Assembly (NCBI GenBank): GCA_017849395.1
Contig: JAFIHO010000053.1
Location: forward strand, 1-5,357
Length of the DNA: 5,357 nucleotides
Direction of reading: 5' to 3'
From: Hyphomicrobiales bacterium
Lineage (GTDB): Bacteria > Pseudomonadota > Alphaproteobacteria > Micropepsales > Micropepsaceae
Shown here piece by piece: positions 1 through 5,357 of this stretch. The position numbers and the translations under genes are program-made. Below the pieces are notes generated by a model, which saw only the letters and a list, made by a program, of their open reading frames with translations, was not told the origin of the DNA and did not search any database. Every line of letters starts with the position of its first letter. Position 1 is the first letter of the stretch.

Positions 1-201
1 TCATCGCCAGATCGTCCAGATGCGGCACGTCAGACCCAGAAGCAGTGTGGTCGCCGCCGCCAGCGCGATGTCGAGCGTCTGCCGATGCAGCCTATCCCCG
101 CGCTATCCACGTTCATTGCCGCCTTTTCCGCGAAAAACGGGGTGGGATTTCCCCCTGATCTCCTCGTCGCGCCCGAACACCGCCGCGCCTATGATGGCGT
201 C
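1..201. other. Left-edge stretch without a firm gene
   Basis: No convincing gene lies here. The frame of the gene at 202 is open on the + strand back to position 1, with an ATG at 85, but the extra residues look non-conserved and no ribosome binding site precedes that ATG. On the minus strand, positions 102-1 encode a hydrophobic stretch (ALAAATTLLLGLTCRIW, ending at a TGA at 3-1). That TGA overlaps an ATG at 4-2, which would begin a leftward gene outside the window (ATGA junction). The hydrophobic frame has no ATG, GTG or TTG start before an upstream stop at 105-103. A GTG at 28-26 could also start the leftward gene. I regard this as an upstream region, possibly divergent, of unknown content. 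Confidence 0.3.
190..195 (+). promoter_or_regulatory. Possible -10 hexamer of the small gene at 202, leaderless arrangement
   Basis: TATGAT matches the sigma-70-type TATAAT at five of six positions and is followed by exactly 6 nt before the ATG at 202. Transcription would then start at or next to the A of the start codon, which would explain why no Shine-Dalgarno sequence precedes it. No good -35 hexamer lies 16-19 nt upstream, so the call rests on the -10 alone. Confidence 0.3.
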
Positions 202-528
202 ATGAAAGAGACAATCGCAACAAACGCCGCCGAAGATGTCATCGCGAAACAACTGGCGCTCGTGGCCGGTGCGCTGGAGGATTGCTTCGCCAAGGCGCAG
301 ACGATCACCGGCAAGGACGAATATGGCTACAAGCGCGCGGCAGAATTCCAGTCCGCCGTGACCCTGCTCGAGGCGTCCGCCAAGCTGGGACTGGCGCTGG
401 CCCGCATCAAGGGCGAGTTCAACCAGAATATCCGCGTCCATCGCGGCGAGTCACGGTCCGGCCAAGGGGAGGGGGACACTAGAAAGCGTGGTTCAATTGG
501 GCAAAGGGCGGAAGACGGGGATGGGTAG
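202..528 (+). CDS. Small helical protein of unknown function
   Basis: I do not recognise the family. The predicted product is 108 residues. Residues 5-80 look like an alanine/leucine-rich helical domain with long amphipathic stretches (EDVIAKQLALVAGALEDCF, then AAEFQSAVTLLEASAKLGLA) and the conserved-looking sequence TITGKDEYGYKRA at about 34-46. Residues 82-108 are glycine-, arginine- and aspartate-rich, low in complexity and probably disordered. There is no signal peptide or membrane segment. Codon third positions are strongly G/C through residue 80, as expected of real coding DNA. I prefer the ATG at 202 to the ATG at 85 because the compact domain begins there and a -10-like hexamer sits just upstream. 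The stop TAG (526-528) overlaps the ATG of the next gene at 521 by 8 bp, suggesting co-translation. Possible prophage or island origin is a guess from the neighbour's motif. Confidence 0.6.
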   Translation: MKETIATNAAEDVIAKQLALVAGALEDCFAKAQTITGKDEYGYKRAAEFQSAVTLLEASAKLGLALARIKGEFNQNIRVHRGESRSGQGEGDTRKRGSIGQRAEDGDG

Positions 529-692
529 GCGCACCGGCAATCCGCGCGGTGCGCCGAAAGGCAACCAGAACCGCCTGATCCATGGCCGCTACAGCGCCGC
601 CACCCGCGCAAGACGCGCGCACATCCGCGCCCTCGTGGCGCAATGCGATGCGGCAATCGAAGCCGCGCTGGCAATGGCGGCCCGCGAACGCG
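521..692 (+). pseudogene. Small basic GAPKGNQN...HGRY protein, 3' end open or lost
   Basis: The recognisable part is about 57 residues. It starts MGRRTGNPRGAPKGNQNRL, continues HGRYSAATRARR at about 21-32, and then forms a helix rich in Ala and Arg (residues 33-56). Short proteins with a GAPxGNxNxxxHGxY motif are common in alphaproteobacteria, and a similar motif occurs at the N-terminus of some phage small-terminase-like proteins. The function here is unknown; the strong positive charge would fit nucleic-acid binding. The ATG at 521 is preceded by GGAAG 6 nt upstream. A GTG at 488 would add 11 residues. The frame has no stop until 1135, but from about 692 it is antisense to conserved rmuC and codon use changes from G/C-ending to mixed. 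I therefore mark only the supported part. It may be a 3'-truncated gene, or a live gene with an unusual antisense tail. Confidence 0.45.
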
Positions 693-2240
693 CTACTCCG
701 CCGCTTCCTCGGTATCGTCCGGCTCGGCCTCGGCGGGGAGTTGCAGCAGCGCCTCGGCTTGGGGACCCGGCAACGTCGCGACGCCCCGCAAGGAACGGTC
801 CATCGCGCGGGTACGCGTTCCCAGCCTGTCAATCGTGTTGGTGGCGGCATTCAGATGCTTCTTCAGCGTCTCCACCACCTTGCCGTGCTGGGCGAACTCG
901 GTCTTCACCGCGCCCAGCACCTGCCACACCTCGCTGGAACGCTTCTGGATGGCCAGAGAGTGAAAGCCCAACTGGAACGCGCTCAGCATCGCCGAAAGGG
1001 TGGTGGGCCCGGCCAGGGTCACGCGGCAATCGCGCTGCAACTGCTCGAACAGGCCCGGCCGCCGCAGCACCTCCGCGAACAGGCTTTCGGTGGGCAGGAA
1101 CAGGATCGCGAAGTCGGTGGTGGCAGGCGGATTGACATATTTGCTCGATATCGTCTTGGCAAAGCTTTTTACGCGCGCTTCCAGCGCAGCGGCGGCTTCC
1201 TCGACGGCCATCGCATCGGCGCGTTCGGCAGCATGTACCAGCCGCTCATAATCTTCCTGCGGAAACTTCGCATCGATGGGAAGCAAAACTTCCTTCTCGT
1301 CGCCACGCCCCGGAAAGCGCACGGCGAATTCCACCCGCTCCAGGCTGCCGTCCTTGACCTGGGCGTTCTTCAGATACTGGTCCGGCAACAGGAACTGCTC
1401 CAAAAGCATTCCCAGTTGCACTTCGCCCCAGGTGCCGCGCGTCTTGACGTTGGTCAGGACACGTTTCAGGTCACCAACCCCGGTGGCGAGCGTCTGCATT
1501 TCGCCCAGCCCCTTGTGCACATTGTCCAGTTGCGCCTGCACGACCTGGAAGGATTCGGTCAGGCGACGCTCCAATGTGGATTGCAGTTTTTCGTCCACGG
1601 TCTGGCGCATCTCGTCCAGCTTGGCGCTGTTCTCCGCGCGCAGCACGTCCAGACGCTCTTCAACAGTCTTGCGCAACTTCTCGCCCGCCTCCGCCTGCTT
1701 TTGCGACATGTCTCCGATCTGCTGTTTCACCTCGGCAAGCCGCTGGTGCTGGCCGTCGCCAAAGGCCTTGAGCGTTTCGGCCAGCAAGCGGCTGGTCTTG
1801 TCGAAATTGTCGATCAGTTCGGTGCGCAAGGTCCGCGCCGCTTCGCTGCCCTTCTGTTCGGCGCCATCCAGCTTGGCTTCGATGGTCTGGCGCAGCGTCT
1901 CGCGATTCTGGGCGGCATCTTTCCCCATCTGGTCGATGTCGCGGTCCAGCTTTTCCGCAATGGCCGCGATGGGCGCTTTCAACTGTTCCAGCCCCGCATC
2001 CTGGCCTTCGCCCACGGCCTTGCGGAAGCGTTCCAGAATGTCGCTCAATTCCTGCCGCAGCAGCCGCGCCTGTTCGGCGGCGTCGCTGCGGGCGCGCCCG
2101 GTCTCGTCACGAATAATGTCCGCCAGCCCGTCCTGCACGGCTGGTTCCGTGCGGCTTCGCAGGAATGTCAGGAATGCGAAAATGGCGGCGATCAGGCTGA
2201 GTATGGCCGCCGCGACGGCTGCAAAAAGCGCCCAGTCCAT
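693..2240 (-). CDS. rmuC: RmuC family DNA recombination protein
   Basis: The product is 515 residues, close to the usual 450-520 for RmuC. Residues 3-28 form one N-terminal membrane segment (ALFAAVAAAILSLIAAIFAF). Residues 35-260 are a long charged coiled-coil region rich in Glu, Lys, Gln and Arg. The conserved RmuC domain follows at about 265-475, with GTWGEVQLGMLLEQF (269-283), LPIDAKFPQEDYERL (320-334), FAILFLPTESLFAE (377-390) and LAGPTTLSAMLSAFQLGF (409-426). The last 30 residues are acidic and probably disordered. RmuC proteins have a predicted nuclease-like fold, and the E. coli protein limits inversion at short inverted repeats; its exact reaction is not settled. The ATG is preceded by GGAGA with a 5-nt gap (2246-2250, minus strand), which fixes the start. 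The gene diverges from def. Its 3' end abuts the end of the coding signal of the small gene arriving from the left, with no terminator hairpin visible. Confidence 0.95.
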   Translation of the reverse strand: MDWALFAAVAAAILSLIAAIFAFLTFLRSRTEPAVQDGLADIIRDETGRARSDAAEQARLLRQELSDILERFRKAVGEGQDAGLEQLKAPIAAIAEKLDRDIDQMGKDAAQNRETLRQTIEAKLDGAEQKGSEAARTLRTELIDNFDKTSRLLAETLKAFGDGQHQRLAEVKQQIGDMSQKQAEAGEKLRKTVEERLDVLRAENSAKLDEMRQTVDEKLQSTLERRLTESFQVVQAQLDNVHKGLGEMQTLATGVGDLKRVLTNVKTRGTWGEVQLGMLLEQFLLPDQYLKNAQVKDGSLERVEFAVRFPGRGDEKEVLLPIDAKFPQEDYERLVHAAERADAMAVEEAAAALEARVKSFAKTISSKYVNPPATTDFAILFLPTESLFAEVLRRPGLFEQLQRDCRVTLAGPTTLSAMLSAFQLGFHSLAIQKRSSEVWQVLGAVKTEFAQHGKVVETLKKHLNAATNTIDRLGTRTRAMDRSLRGVATLPGPQAEALLQLPAEAEPDDTEEAAE

Positions 2241-2263
2241 AATTTTCTCCGATGGGGATCTGA

Positions 2264-2269
2264 AGTATA
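2264..2269 (-). promoter_or_regulatory. Possible -10 hexamer of rmuC
   Basis: Read on the minus strand this is TATACT, five of six matches to TATAAT. It lies 23 nt before the rmuC ATG and would give a short leader of about 17 nt carrying the GGAGA ribosome binding site. No good -35 box is found at 16-18 nt spacing, so the element may be weak, activator-dependent or chance. Confidence 0.35.
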
Positions 2270-2274
2270 GCGGG

Positions 2275-2291
2275 ATTCCGGCAACCGGGAT
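2275..2291. repeat. Small inverted repeat between the rmuC and def promoters
   Basis: ATTCCGG-caa-CCGGGAT has 7-bp arms with one mismatch. It lies between the putative rmuC -10 and the putative def -35, so a protein bound here could affect both genes. The size is operator-like, but CCGG is self-complementary and short palindromes are frequent in GC-rich DNA, so this could be chance. Confidence 0.25.
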
Positions 2292-2296
2292 GCGTC

Positions 2297-2325
2297 TTGA
2301 CCCCGACGCCCCGCCCGCCTATCTG
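2297..2325 (+). promoter_or_regulatory. Possible def-fmt-truA promoter, leaderless arrangement
   Basis: TTGACC (2297-2302) is followed by a 17-nt spacer and TATCTG (2320-2325). The -35 box is a five-of-six match to TTGACA; the -10 is poor (three of six), as is common in GC-rich alphaproteobacteria. The def ATG begins 7 nt after the last base of the -10, so the transcript would start at the start codon. This agrees with the absence of a Shine-Dalgarno sequence before the ATG. Confidence 0.45.
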
Positions 2326-2331
2326 AAACCC

Positions 2332-2847
2332 ATGAAAAGGCCCATTTTAACCGCGCCCGACCCGCGTCTCCAGCAGGTCTCGACCGATGTCGAAACGGTG
2401 GATAGCGCGATTCGCCAGCTTGTCGATGACATGGCCGACAGCATGTATGAAGCCGAAGGCATCGGCCTGGCGGCAATCCAGATCGGCGTGCCCAAGCGCG
2501 TCATCGTGATCGACCTGGACCAGAAGGAAGGGAACAAGAACCCTGTCGCCTTCATCAACCCGAAAATCCTCTGGGCGTCGGACGAGATGGCGGTGTTCGA
2601 GGAAGGCTGCCTCTCGGTGCCCGAGATCTGGGACGATGTGGAACGCCCCGCGAAGATCAGGGCCGAATATCTCGACCGCAACGGCGAAAAGCAGGTGCTG
2701 GAAGCCGATGGCCTGCTCGCCACCTGCCTGCAGCATGAGATGGATCATCTGAACGGCGTGCTGTTCATCGACCATTTGTCCCGCCTGAAGCGCAGCATGG
2801 CGATCAAGAAGCTGACCAAGGCCAAGAAGCTCAAAGAGACGGCCTGA
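2332..2847 (+). CDS. def: Peptide deformylase
   Basis: Def is a cytoplasmic metalloenzyme, usually Fe2+ in the cell, that removes the N-formyl group from the initiator methionine of new proteins near the ribosome exit. The product is 171 residues, typical of the family. All three signature motifs are present: GIGLAAIQ at 43-50 (motif 1, with Ile in place of the common Pro), EGCLS at 91-95 (motif 2, Cys93 a metal ligand) and QHEMDH at 134-139 (motif 3, His135 and His139 metal ligands, Glu136 catalytic). The C-terminal tail (about 150-171) is lysine-rich and helical. I chose the ATG at 2332 because MKRPILTAPDPRL is the usual family N-terminus. An in-frame ATG at 2290 would add 14 residues, but it would run through the promoter-like sequence and has no ribosome binding site. 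This is the first gene of a compact operon, with fmt starting 1 bp after its stop. Confidence 0.96.
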   Translation: MKRPILTAPDPRLQQVSTDVETVDSAIRQLVDDMADSMYEAEGIGLAAIQIGVPKRVIVIDLDQKEGNKNPVAFINPKILWASDEMAVFEEGCLSVPEIWDDVERPAKIRAEYLDRNGEKQVLEADGLLATCLQHEMDHLNGVLFIDHLSRLKRSMAIKKLTKAKKLKETA

Positions 2848-2848
2848 C

Positions 2849-3766
2849 GTGACGCTCCGTCTGGCCTTTATGGGTACGCCGGATTTCGCGGTACCCACGT
2901 TGGCCGAACTGATCGCGCAGGGGCATGACATTGCCTGTGTCTATTCCCAGCCGCCGCGTCCCAAGGGGCGCGGCATGGCGCTGGAACCCGGCCCGGTCCA
3001 CAAATTCGCGCTGGCGCACAAACTCCCCGTCCGCACGCCGCTCTCGCTGAAGAATACGGAACAGCAGGAACTGTTCGCATCCCTCGACATCGACGCGGCG
3101 ATTGTCGTGGCTTACGGCCTGCTGCTGCCCAAACCCGTTCTGGATGCGCCGCGCCTGGGCTGCTTCAACCTGCACGGCTCGCTCTTGCCGCGCTGGCGCG
3201 GCGCGGCCCCCATCCAGCGCGCCATCATGGCGGGCGATGCCGAAACAGGCGTGATGGTGATGCGGATGGAAGAGGGGCTGGACACCGGCCCGGTCCTGAT
3301 GGCCGAACGCACCACAATCGGCCGCAAGACGGCGGGCGAATTGTCGGATCAACTTTCGCGTCTGGGCGCCGACCTGATGGTCCGCGCGCTGGGGGCGCTG
3401 GAGCGGGGCCAGGTCAGCGAAACACCGCAGCCCGATGAAGGCGTCACCTACGCGAAGAAAATCCTGAAAGAGGAAGCGCGCATCGACTGGACCAAAAGCG
3501 CGCGCGAGATCGATTGGCTGATCCGTGGCATCTCGCCCTTTCCTGGCGCCTGGACGGAAGCGAAAGGCGAGCGCCTGAAAATCCTTTACGCCGAGCCCGT
3601 ATCGGGAACGGGCGCGCCGGGCGAAGTGCTTGGCAATGATCTCACCGTCGCCTGCGGTGAAGGCGCGCTGCGTCTCATCAAGGTCCAGCGCGCCGGATCG
3701 CGCGCCATGGACGCCGCAGACCTGCTGAAAGGCTTCCCGCTGCCGCCCGGCACGAAATTCGTGTGA
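2849..3766 (+). CDS. fmt: Methionyl-tRNA formyltransferase
   Basis: Fmt transfers a formyl group from 10-formyltetrahydrofolate to the amino group of Met-tRNA-fMet in the cytoplasm, making the initiator tRNA whose formyl group Def later removes. The product is 305 residues, normal for the family. The N-terminal Rossmann-like catalytic domain begins with FMGTPDFAV (7-15). It holds the loop SQPPRPKGRG (33-42) and the active-site sequence NLHGSLLPRWRGAAPIQRAI (107-126, Asn107 and His109). It also has EGLDTGPVL (142-150), with the third catalytic residue Asp145. YAKKI (201-205) leads into the C-terminal tRNA-binding domain, in which RGISPFPGAW is at 226-235. The start is a GTG at 2849, 1 bp after the def stop, so translation is probably coupled; an AGAGACGG sequence upstream is at best a weak ribosome binding site. 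All key residues are intact. Confidence 0.97.
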   Translation: MTLRLAFMGTPDFAVPTLAELIAQGHDIACVYSQPPRPKGRGMALEPGPVHKFALAHKLPVRTPLSLKNTEQQELFASLDIDAAIVVAYGLLLPKPVLDAPRLGCFNLHGSLLPRWRGAAPIQRAIMAGDAETGVMVMRMEEGLDTGPVLMAERTTIGRKTAGELSDQLSRLGADLMVRALGALERGQVSETPQPDEGVTYAKKILKEEARIDWTKSAREIDWLIRGISPFPGAWTEAKGERLKILYAEPVSGTGAPGEVLGNDLTVACGEGALRLIKVQRAGSRAMDAADLLKGFPLPPGTKFV

Positions 3767-4539
3767 TGCCGCGCTATCGCCTGACCCTGGAATATGACGG
3801 CGGCCCCTTTGTCGGTTGGCAGCGCCAGGACAATGGCGCATCGGTCCAGGGTGTGCTGGAAACCGCCATCGAAAAACTCTCCAGCGAACGCGTCACCGTC
3901 ATCGGCGCGGGCCGCACCGATGCCGGAGTCCATGCGCTGGGCCAAGTGGCGCATTTCGATCTCGTGAAGCAATTTCCCGCCGACAAGGTGCGCGACGCGC
4001 TGAATTATCATGTCCGCCCGCACCCGGTGGCAGTGCTGGAAGCGGCTGAGGTTGGCGAAGATTTCCACGCCCGCTTCTCCGCCAAAGCGCGCCATTATCT
4101 CTATCGTATCTTGAACCGCCGCGCGCCTGCCGTGCTGGACAATGGCAAGGTCTGGCAGGTGGCGATTGCGCTGGATGCCGAAGCGATGCACCGGGCGGCG
4201 CAGGCGCTGGTGGGCCATCACGATTTCACAACCTTCCGCGCCGCCGAATGCCAATCCGCCTCACCCGTCAAGACGCTGGACCGGCTGGATATCAGCCGCC
4301 GCGCCGACGAAATCCATATCGAAGCCTCGGCCCGCTCCTTCCTGCATCACCAGATCCGTTCCTTCACCGGCACGCTGAAGCTGGTCGGCGAAGGCAAATG
4401 GACGCCCCGCGACGTGGCCAATGCGCTGGCGGCCCGCGACCGCAGCGCCTGCGGCCCCGTCGCCCCCCCGGATGGGCTCTATCTGGTGCGCGTGGATTAC
4501 GAAAGCGGCGCCGCTCATGCTTCGACAGGCTCAGCATGA
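3766..4539 (+). CDS. truA: tRNA pseudouridine(38-40) synthase TruA
   Basis: TruA converts uridines 38, 39 and 40 of the tRNA anticodon stem-loop to pseudouridine. The product is 257 residues, normal length. Its N-terminus MPRYRLTLEYDG and GWQRQ (18-22) are typical. The catalytic motif GRTDAGVHA is at 49-57 with Asp52 as nucleophile. Conserved sequences follow: FHARFSAKARHYLYRI at 100-115, SFLHHQIRSFTGTLKLVGEG at 191-210, and APPDGLYL at 233-240. The ATG at 3766 shares one base with the fmt stop (TGATG); a GTG at 3763 would add only one residue, overlapping fmt by 4 bp. Translation is probably coupled to fmt. The C-terminal tail (HASTGSA) and the stop codon are encoded by the left arm of the hairpin repeat at 4514-4583. 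The native C-terminus has therefore probably been replaced or extended by a few residues, beyond the conserved VDYE end. Confidence 0.96.
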   Translation: MPRYRLTLEYDGGPFVGWQRQDNGASVQGVLETAIEKLSSERVTVIGAGRTDAGVHALGQVAHFDLVKQFPADKVRDALNYHVRPHPVAVLEAAEVGEDFHARFSAKARHYLYRILNRRAPAVLDNGKVWQVAIALDAEAMHRAAQALVGHHDFTTFRAAECQSASPVKTLDRLDISRRADEIHIEASARSFLHHQIRSFTGTLKLVGEGKWTPRDVANALAARDRSACGPVAPPDGLYLVRVDYESGAAHASTGSA

Positions 4540-4583
4540 GGAGTTCAGCCAATCTCCTCACCCTGAGCTTGTCGAAGGGTGAG
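4514..4583. repeat. REP-like paired-hairpin repeat, possible bidirectional terminator
   Basis: Two 30-bp arms (4514-4543 and 4554-4583) are inverted copies matching at 25 of 30 positions, separated by 10 nt (TTCAGCCAAT). Each arm is also its own hairpin with an 8-bp perfect stem and an 11-nt loop. The left stem is CTCATGCT/AGCATGAG (4514-4521 with 4533-4540); the right stem is CTCACCCT/AGGGTGAG (4557-4564 with 4576-4583). The loops are TCGACAGGCTC and, on the opposite strand, TCGACAAGCTC. Repeats with this TTCGACA(G/A)GCTCA core are, from memory, abundant between genes in Sphingomonadales. The layout resembles REP/BIME elements. It lies between convergent truA and dapE and could help end transcription of both or protect mRNA 3' ends, though no U-tract follows either hairpin. 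It contains the truA stop codon. Confidence 0.85.
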
Positions 4584-4598
4584 GGCCGCGAGGCTGAT

Positions 4599-5357
4599 CT
4601 ACGCGAAATAGGCCTTCAGTACGGCGGCATAAATGTCGGTCAGCGCCGCGATCTCCGCCACCGGGACGCACTCATTGGCCTTGTGCATGGTCGCGCCCGC
4701 CAGCCCCAATTCCACGACCGGGCAGACATCCTTGATGAACCGCGCATCCGACGTGCCGCCGCTGGTCGAAAATTCCGGCGCCGCGCCGGTCACGCCTTCG
4801 ACCGCGTTGCTGACCAGCGCCGTGAAATCGCCCGGCTGTGTCAGGAACGACACGCCGCTGACAGCATGCGTCACCACGATCTCGCAATCCGTATCCTTCG
4901 CCACGGCGGCAGCCTCGCGTGCAACCCACGCCACCAAACTCTCCGCTGTATGAAGATCGTTGAACCGGATATTGAATCCCGCCCGCGCCGCGCCCGGTGT
5001 CACGCTGGTCGCCGCATTGCCGACATCGGCGGCGACAAAGGCCAGGGTAGACGGCTCGAAATGGTCGCTGCCCTTGTCCAGTTCATGCCCGGACAGGCGC
5101 GAAATCAGCGCTGCCAGCGCGGGTATCGGATTCTTCGCCTTGTGCGGATAGCCGACATGGCCCTGAACCCCGCGCACAACGATCCGGAAATTTATCGACC
5201 CTCGCCGCCCGATCTTCAGCGTGTCACCCGCCCGCGCCGTGCTGGTCGGTTCGCCCACCACGCAATGATCCGGCTTCTCCCCGCGCGTCTTCAGCCAGTC
5301 CAGCAGCTTGACGGTGCCATTGATCGCCTCGCCTTCCTCGTCGCCGGTGATGAGCAG
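4599..5357 (-). CDS. dapE: Succinyl-diaminopimelate desuccinylase, N-terminus beyond the window
   Basis: DapE is a cytoplasmic zinc peptidase-family (M20) enzyme that hydrolyses N-succinyl-L,L-diaminopimelate to succinate and L,L-diaminopimelate, for lysine and peptidoglycan. The visible 252 residues are the C-terminal two thirds of a protein usually about 375-380 long; the frame runs off the right edge. The fragment opens with LLITGDEEG, which carries the catalytic-base Glu and an adjacent metal Glu (fragment residues 7 and 8). VVGEPTS supplies another metal Glu (36). GRRGSINFRIVVRGVQGHVG (50-69) belongs to the inserted dimerisation domain and includes the His (67) known to reach the partner's active site. 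FNIRFNDLH is at 128-136, STSGGTSDARFI at 197-208, and MHKANE at 224-229 with the last metal His (225). An internal GTG at 5261 is not the start, since conserved DapE sequence continues upstream of it. The gene converges on truA, ending 15 bp beyond the hairpin repeat. Confidence 0.95.
   Translation of the reverse strand: MLITGDEEGEAINGTVKLLDWLKTRGEKPDHCVVGEPTSTARAGDTLKIGRRGSINFRIVVRGVQGHVGYPHKAKNPIPALAALISRLSGHELDKGSDHFEPSTLAFVAADVGNAATSVTPGAARAGFNIRFNDLHTAESLVAWVAREAAAVAKDTDCEIVVTHAVSGVSFLTQPGDFTALVSNAVEGVTGAAPEFSTSGGTSDARFIKDVCPVVELGLAGATMHKANECVPVAEIAALTDIYAAVLKAYFA

Noticed and set aside
139..155. GGGGTGGGATTTCCCCC as a hairpin or operator
   Set aside because: Only 4-bp G/C arms around an 8-9-nt loop, with no further symmetry; it is weak and easily chance.
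85..201. Upstream ATG at 85 as start of the first small gene
   Set aside because: There is no ribosome binding site, and the extra 39 residues are unlike the compact domain that follows. The ATG at 202 has a -10-like element at leaderless distance. It cannot be fully excluded.
582..2270. 562-codon + strand open frame across the whole of rmuC
   Set aside because: It is antisense to a complete, well-conserved RmuC. Long antisense frames are expected in GC-rich DNA, and the translation shows no family features.
1276..2331. Long N-terminal extension in frame with def
   Set aside because: Def homology begins at MKRPILTAPDPRL (2332). The upstream part is antisense rmuC and the intergenic promoter region, so a fusion is not supported.
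4364..4561. Minus-strand open frame over the hairpin repeat (LSLSKHE...)
   Set aside because: It is antisense to truA. The LSLSK sequence is the usual spurious translation of this repeat core.
4544..4598. Classical rho-independent terminator after truA or dapE
   Set aside because: The hairpins are present but no U-rich run follows in either direction, so termination is only suggested by position.
4599..5261. GTG at 5261 as the start of the dapE-like gene
   Set aside because: Conserved DapE sequence, including LLITGDEEG and the first part of VVGEPTS, continues upstream to the window edge, so this codon is internal.

Overview
The window is GC-rich with strong G/C preference at third codon positions. 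It reads as the chromosome of an alphaproteobacterium. The Def, Fmt, TruA, RmuC and DapE sequences have an alphaproteobacterial character, and the paired-hairpin repeat with a TTCGACA(G/A)GCTCA core resembles repeats common in Sphingomonadales genomes. The class is fairly secure; the order is an inference from memory and is not tested. Most of the window is ordinary housekeeping DNA, and I see no defence system, CRISPR array, RNA gene or intact mobile element.

Layout, left to right. Positions 1-201 carry no gene I can defend; the left edge may be the start of a leftward operon. Positions 202-528 (+) encode a small helical protein of unknown function. It overlaps by 8 bp the start of a second small basic protein (521 onward, +) with a GAPKGNQN...HGRY motif. 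The coding signal of the second gene stops at about 692, exactly where the convergent gene rmuC ends, yet its frame stays open antisense to rmuC as far as 1135. rmuC (693-2240, -) encodes a membrane-anchored coiled-coil nuclease-like protein. A 91-bp divergent intergenic region with promoter-like motifs and a small inverted repeat separates it from a tight rightward operon def-fmt-truA (2332-4539). A REP-like pair of hairpins (4514-4583) covers the truA stop codon and lies between truA and the convergent gene dapE (4599 to beyond the right edge, -).

How the genes work together: Fmt formylates initiator Met-tRNA, Def removes the formyl group from nascent proteins, and TruA pseudouridylates tRNA anticodon arms, so this operon serves translation. 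DapE belongs to lysine/diaminopimelate synthesis and is transcribed toward the operon. RmuC is a genome-maintenance protein transcribed away from it.

The most interesting points are: (1) the repeat, whose two arms differ mainly at positions that keep each arm's own hairpin paired; (2) the probable capture of the repeat as the last codons of truA; (3) the unexplained small gene pair with an open 3' end; and (4) promoter-like -10 hexamers ending 6 nt before the ATG of both def and the first small gene, which suggests leaderless transcripts.
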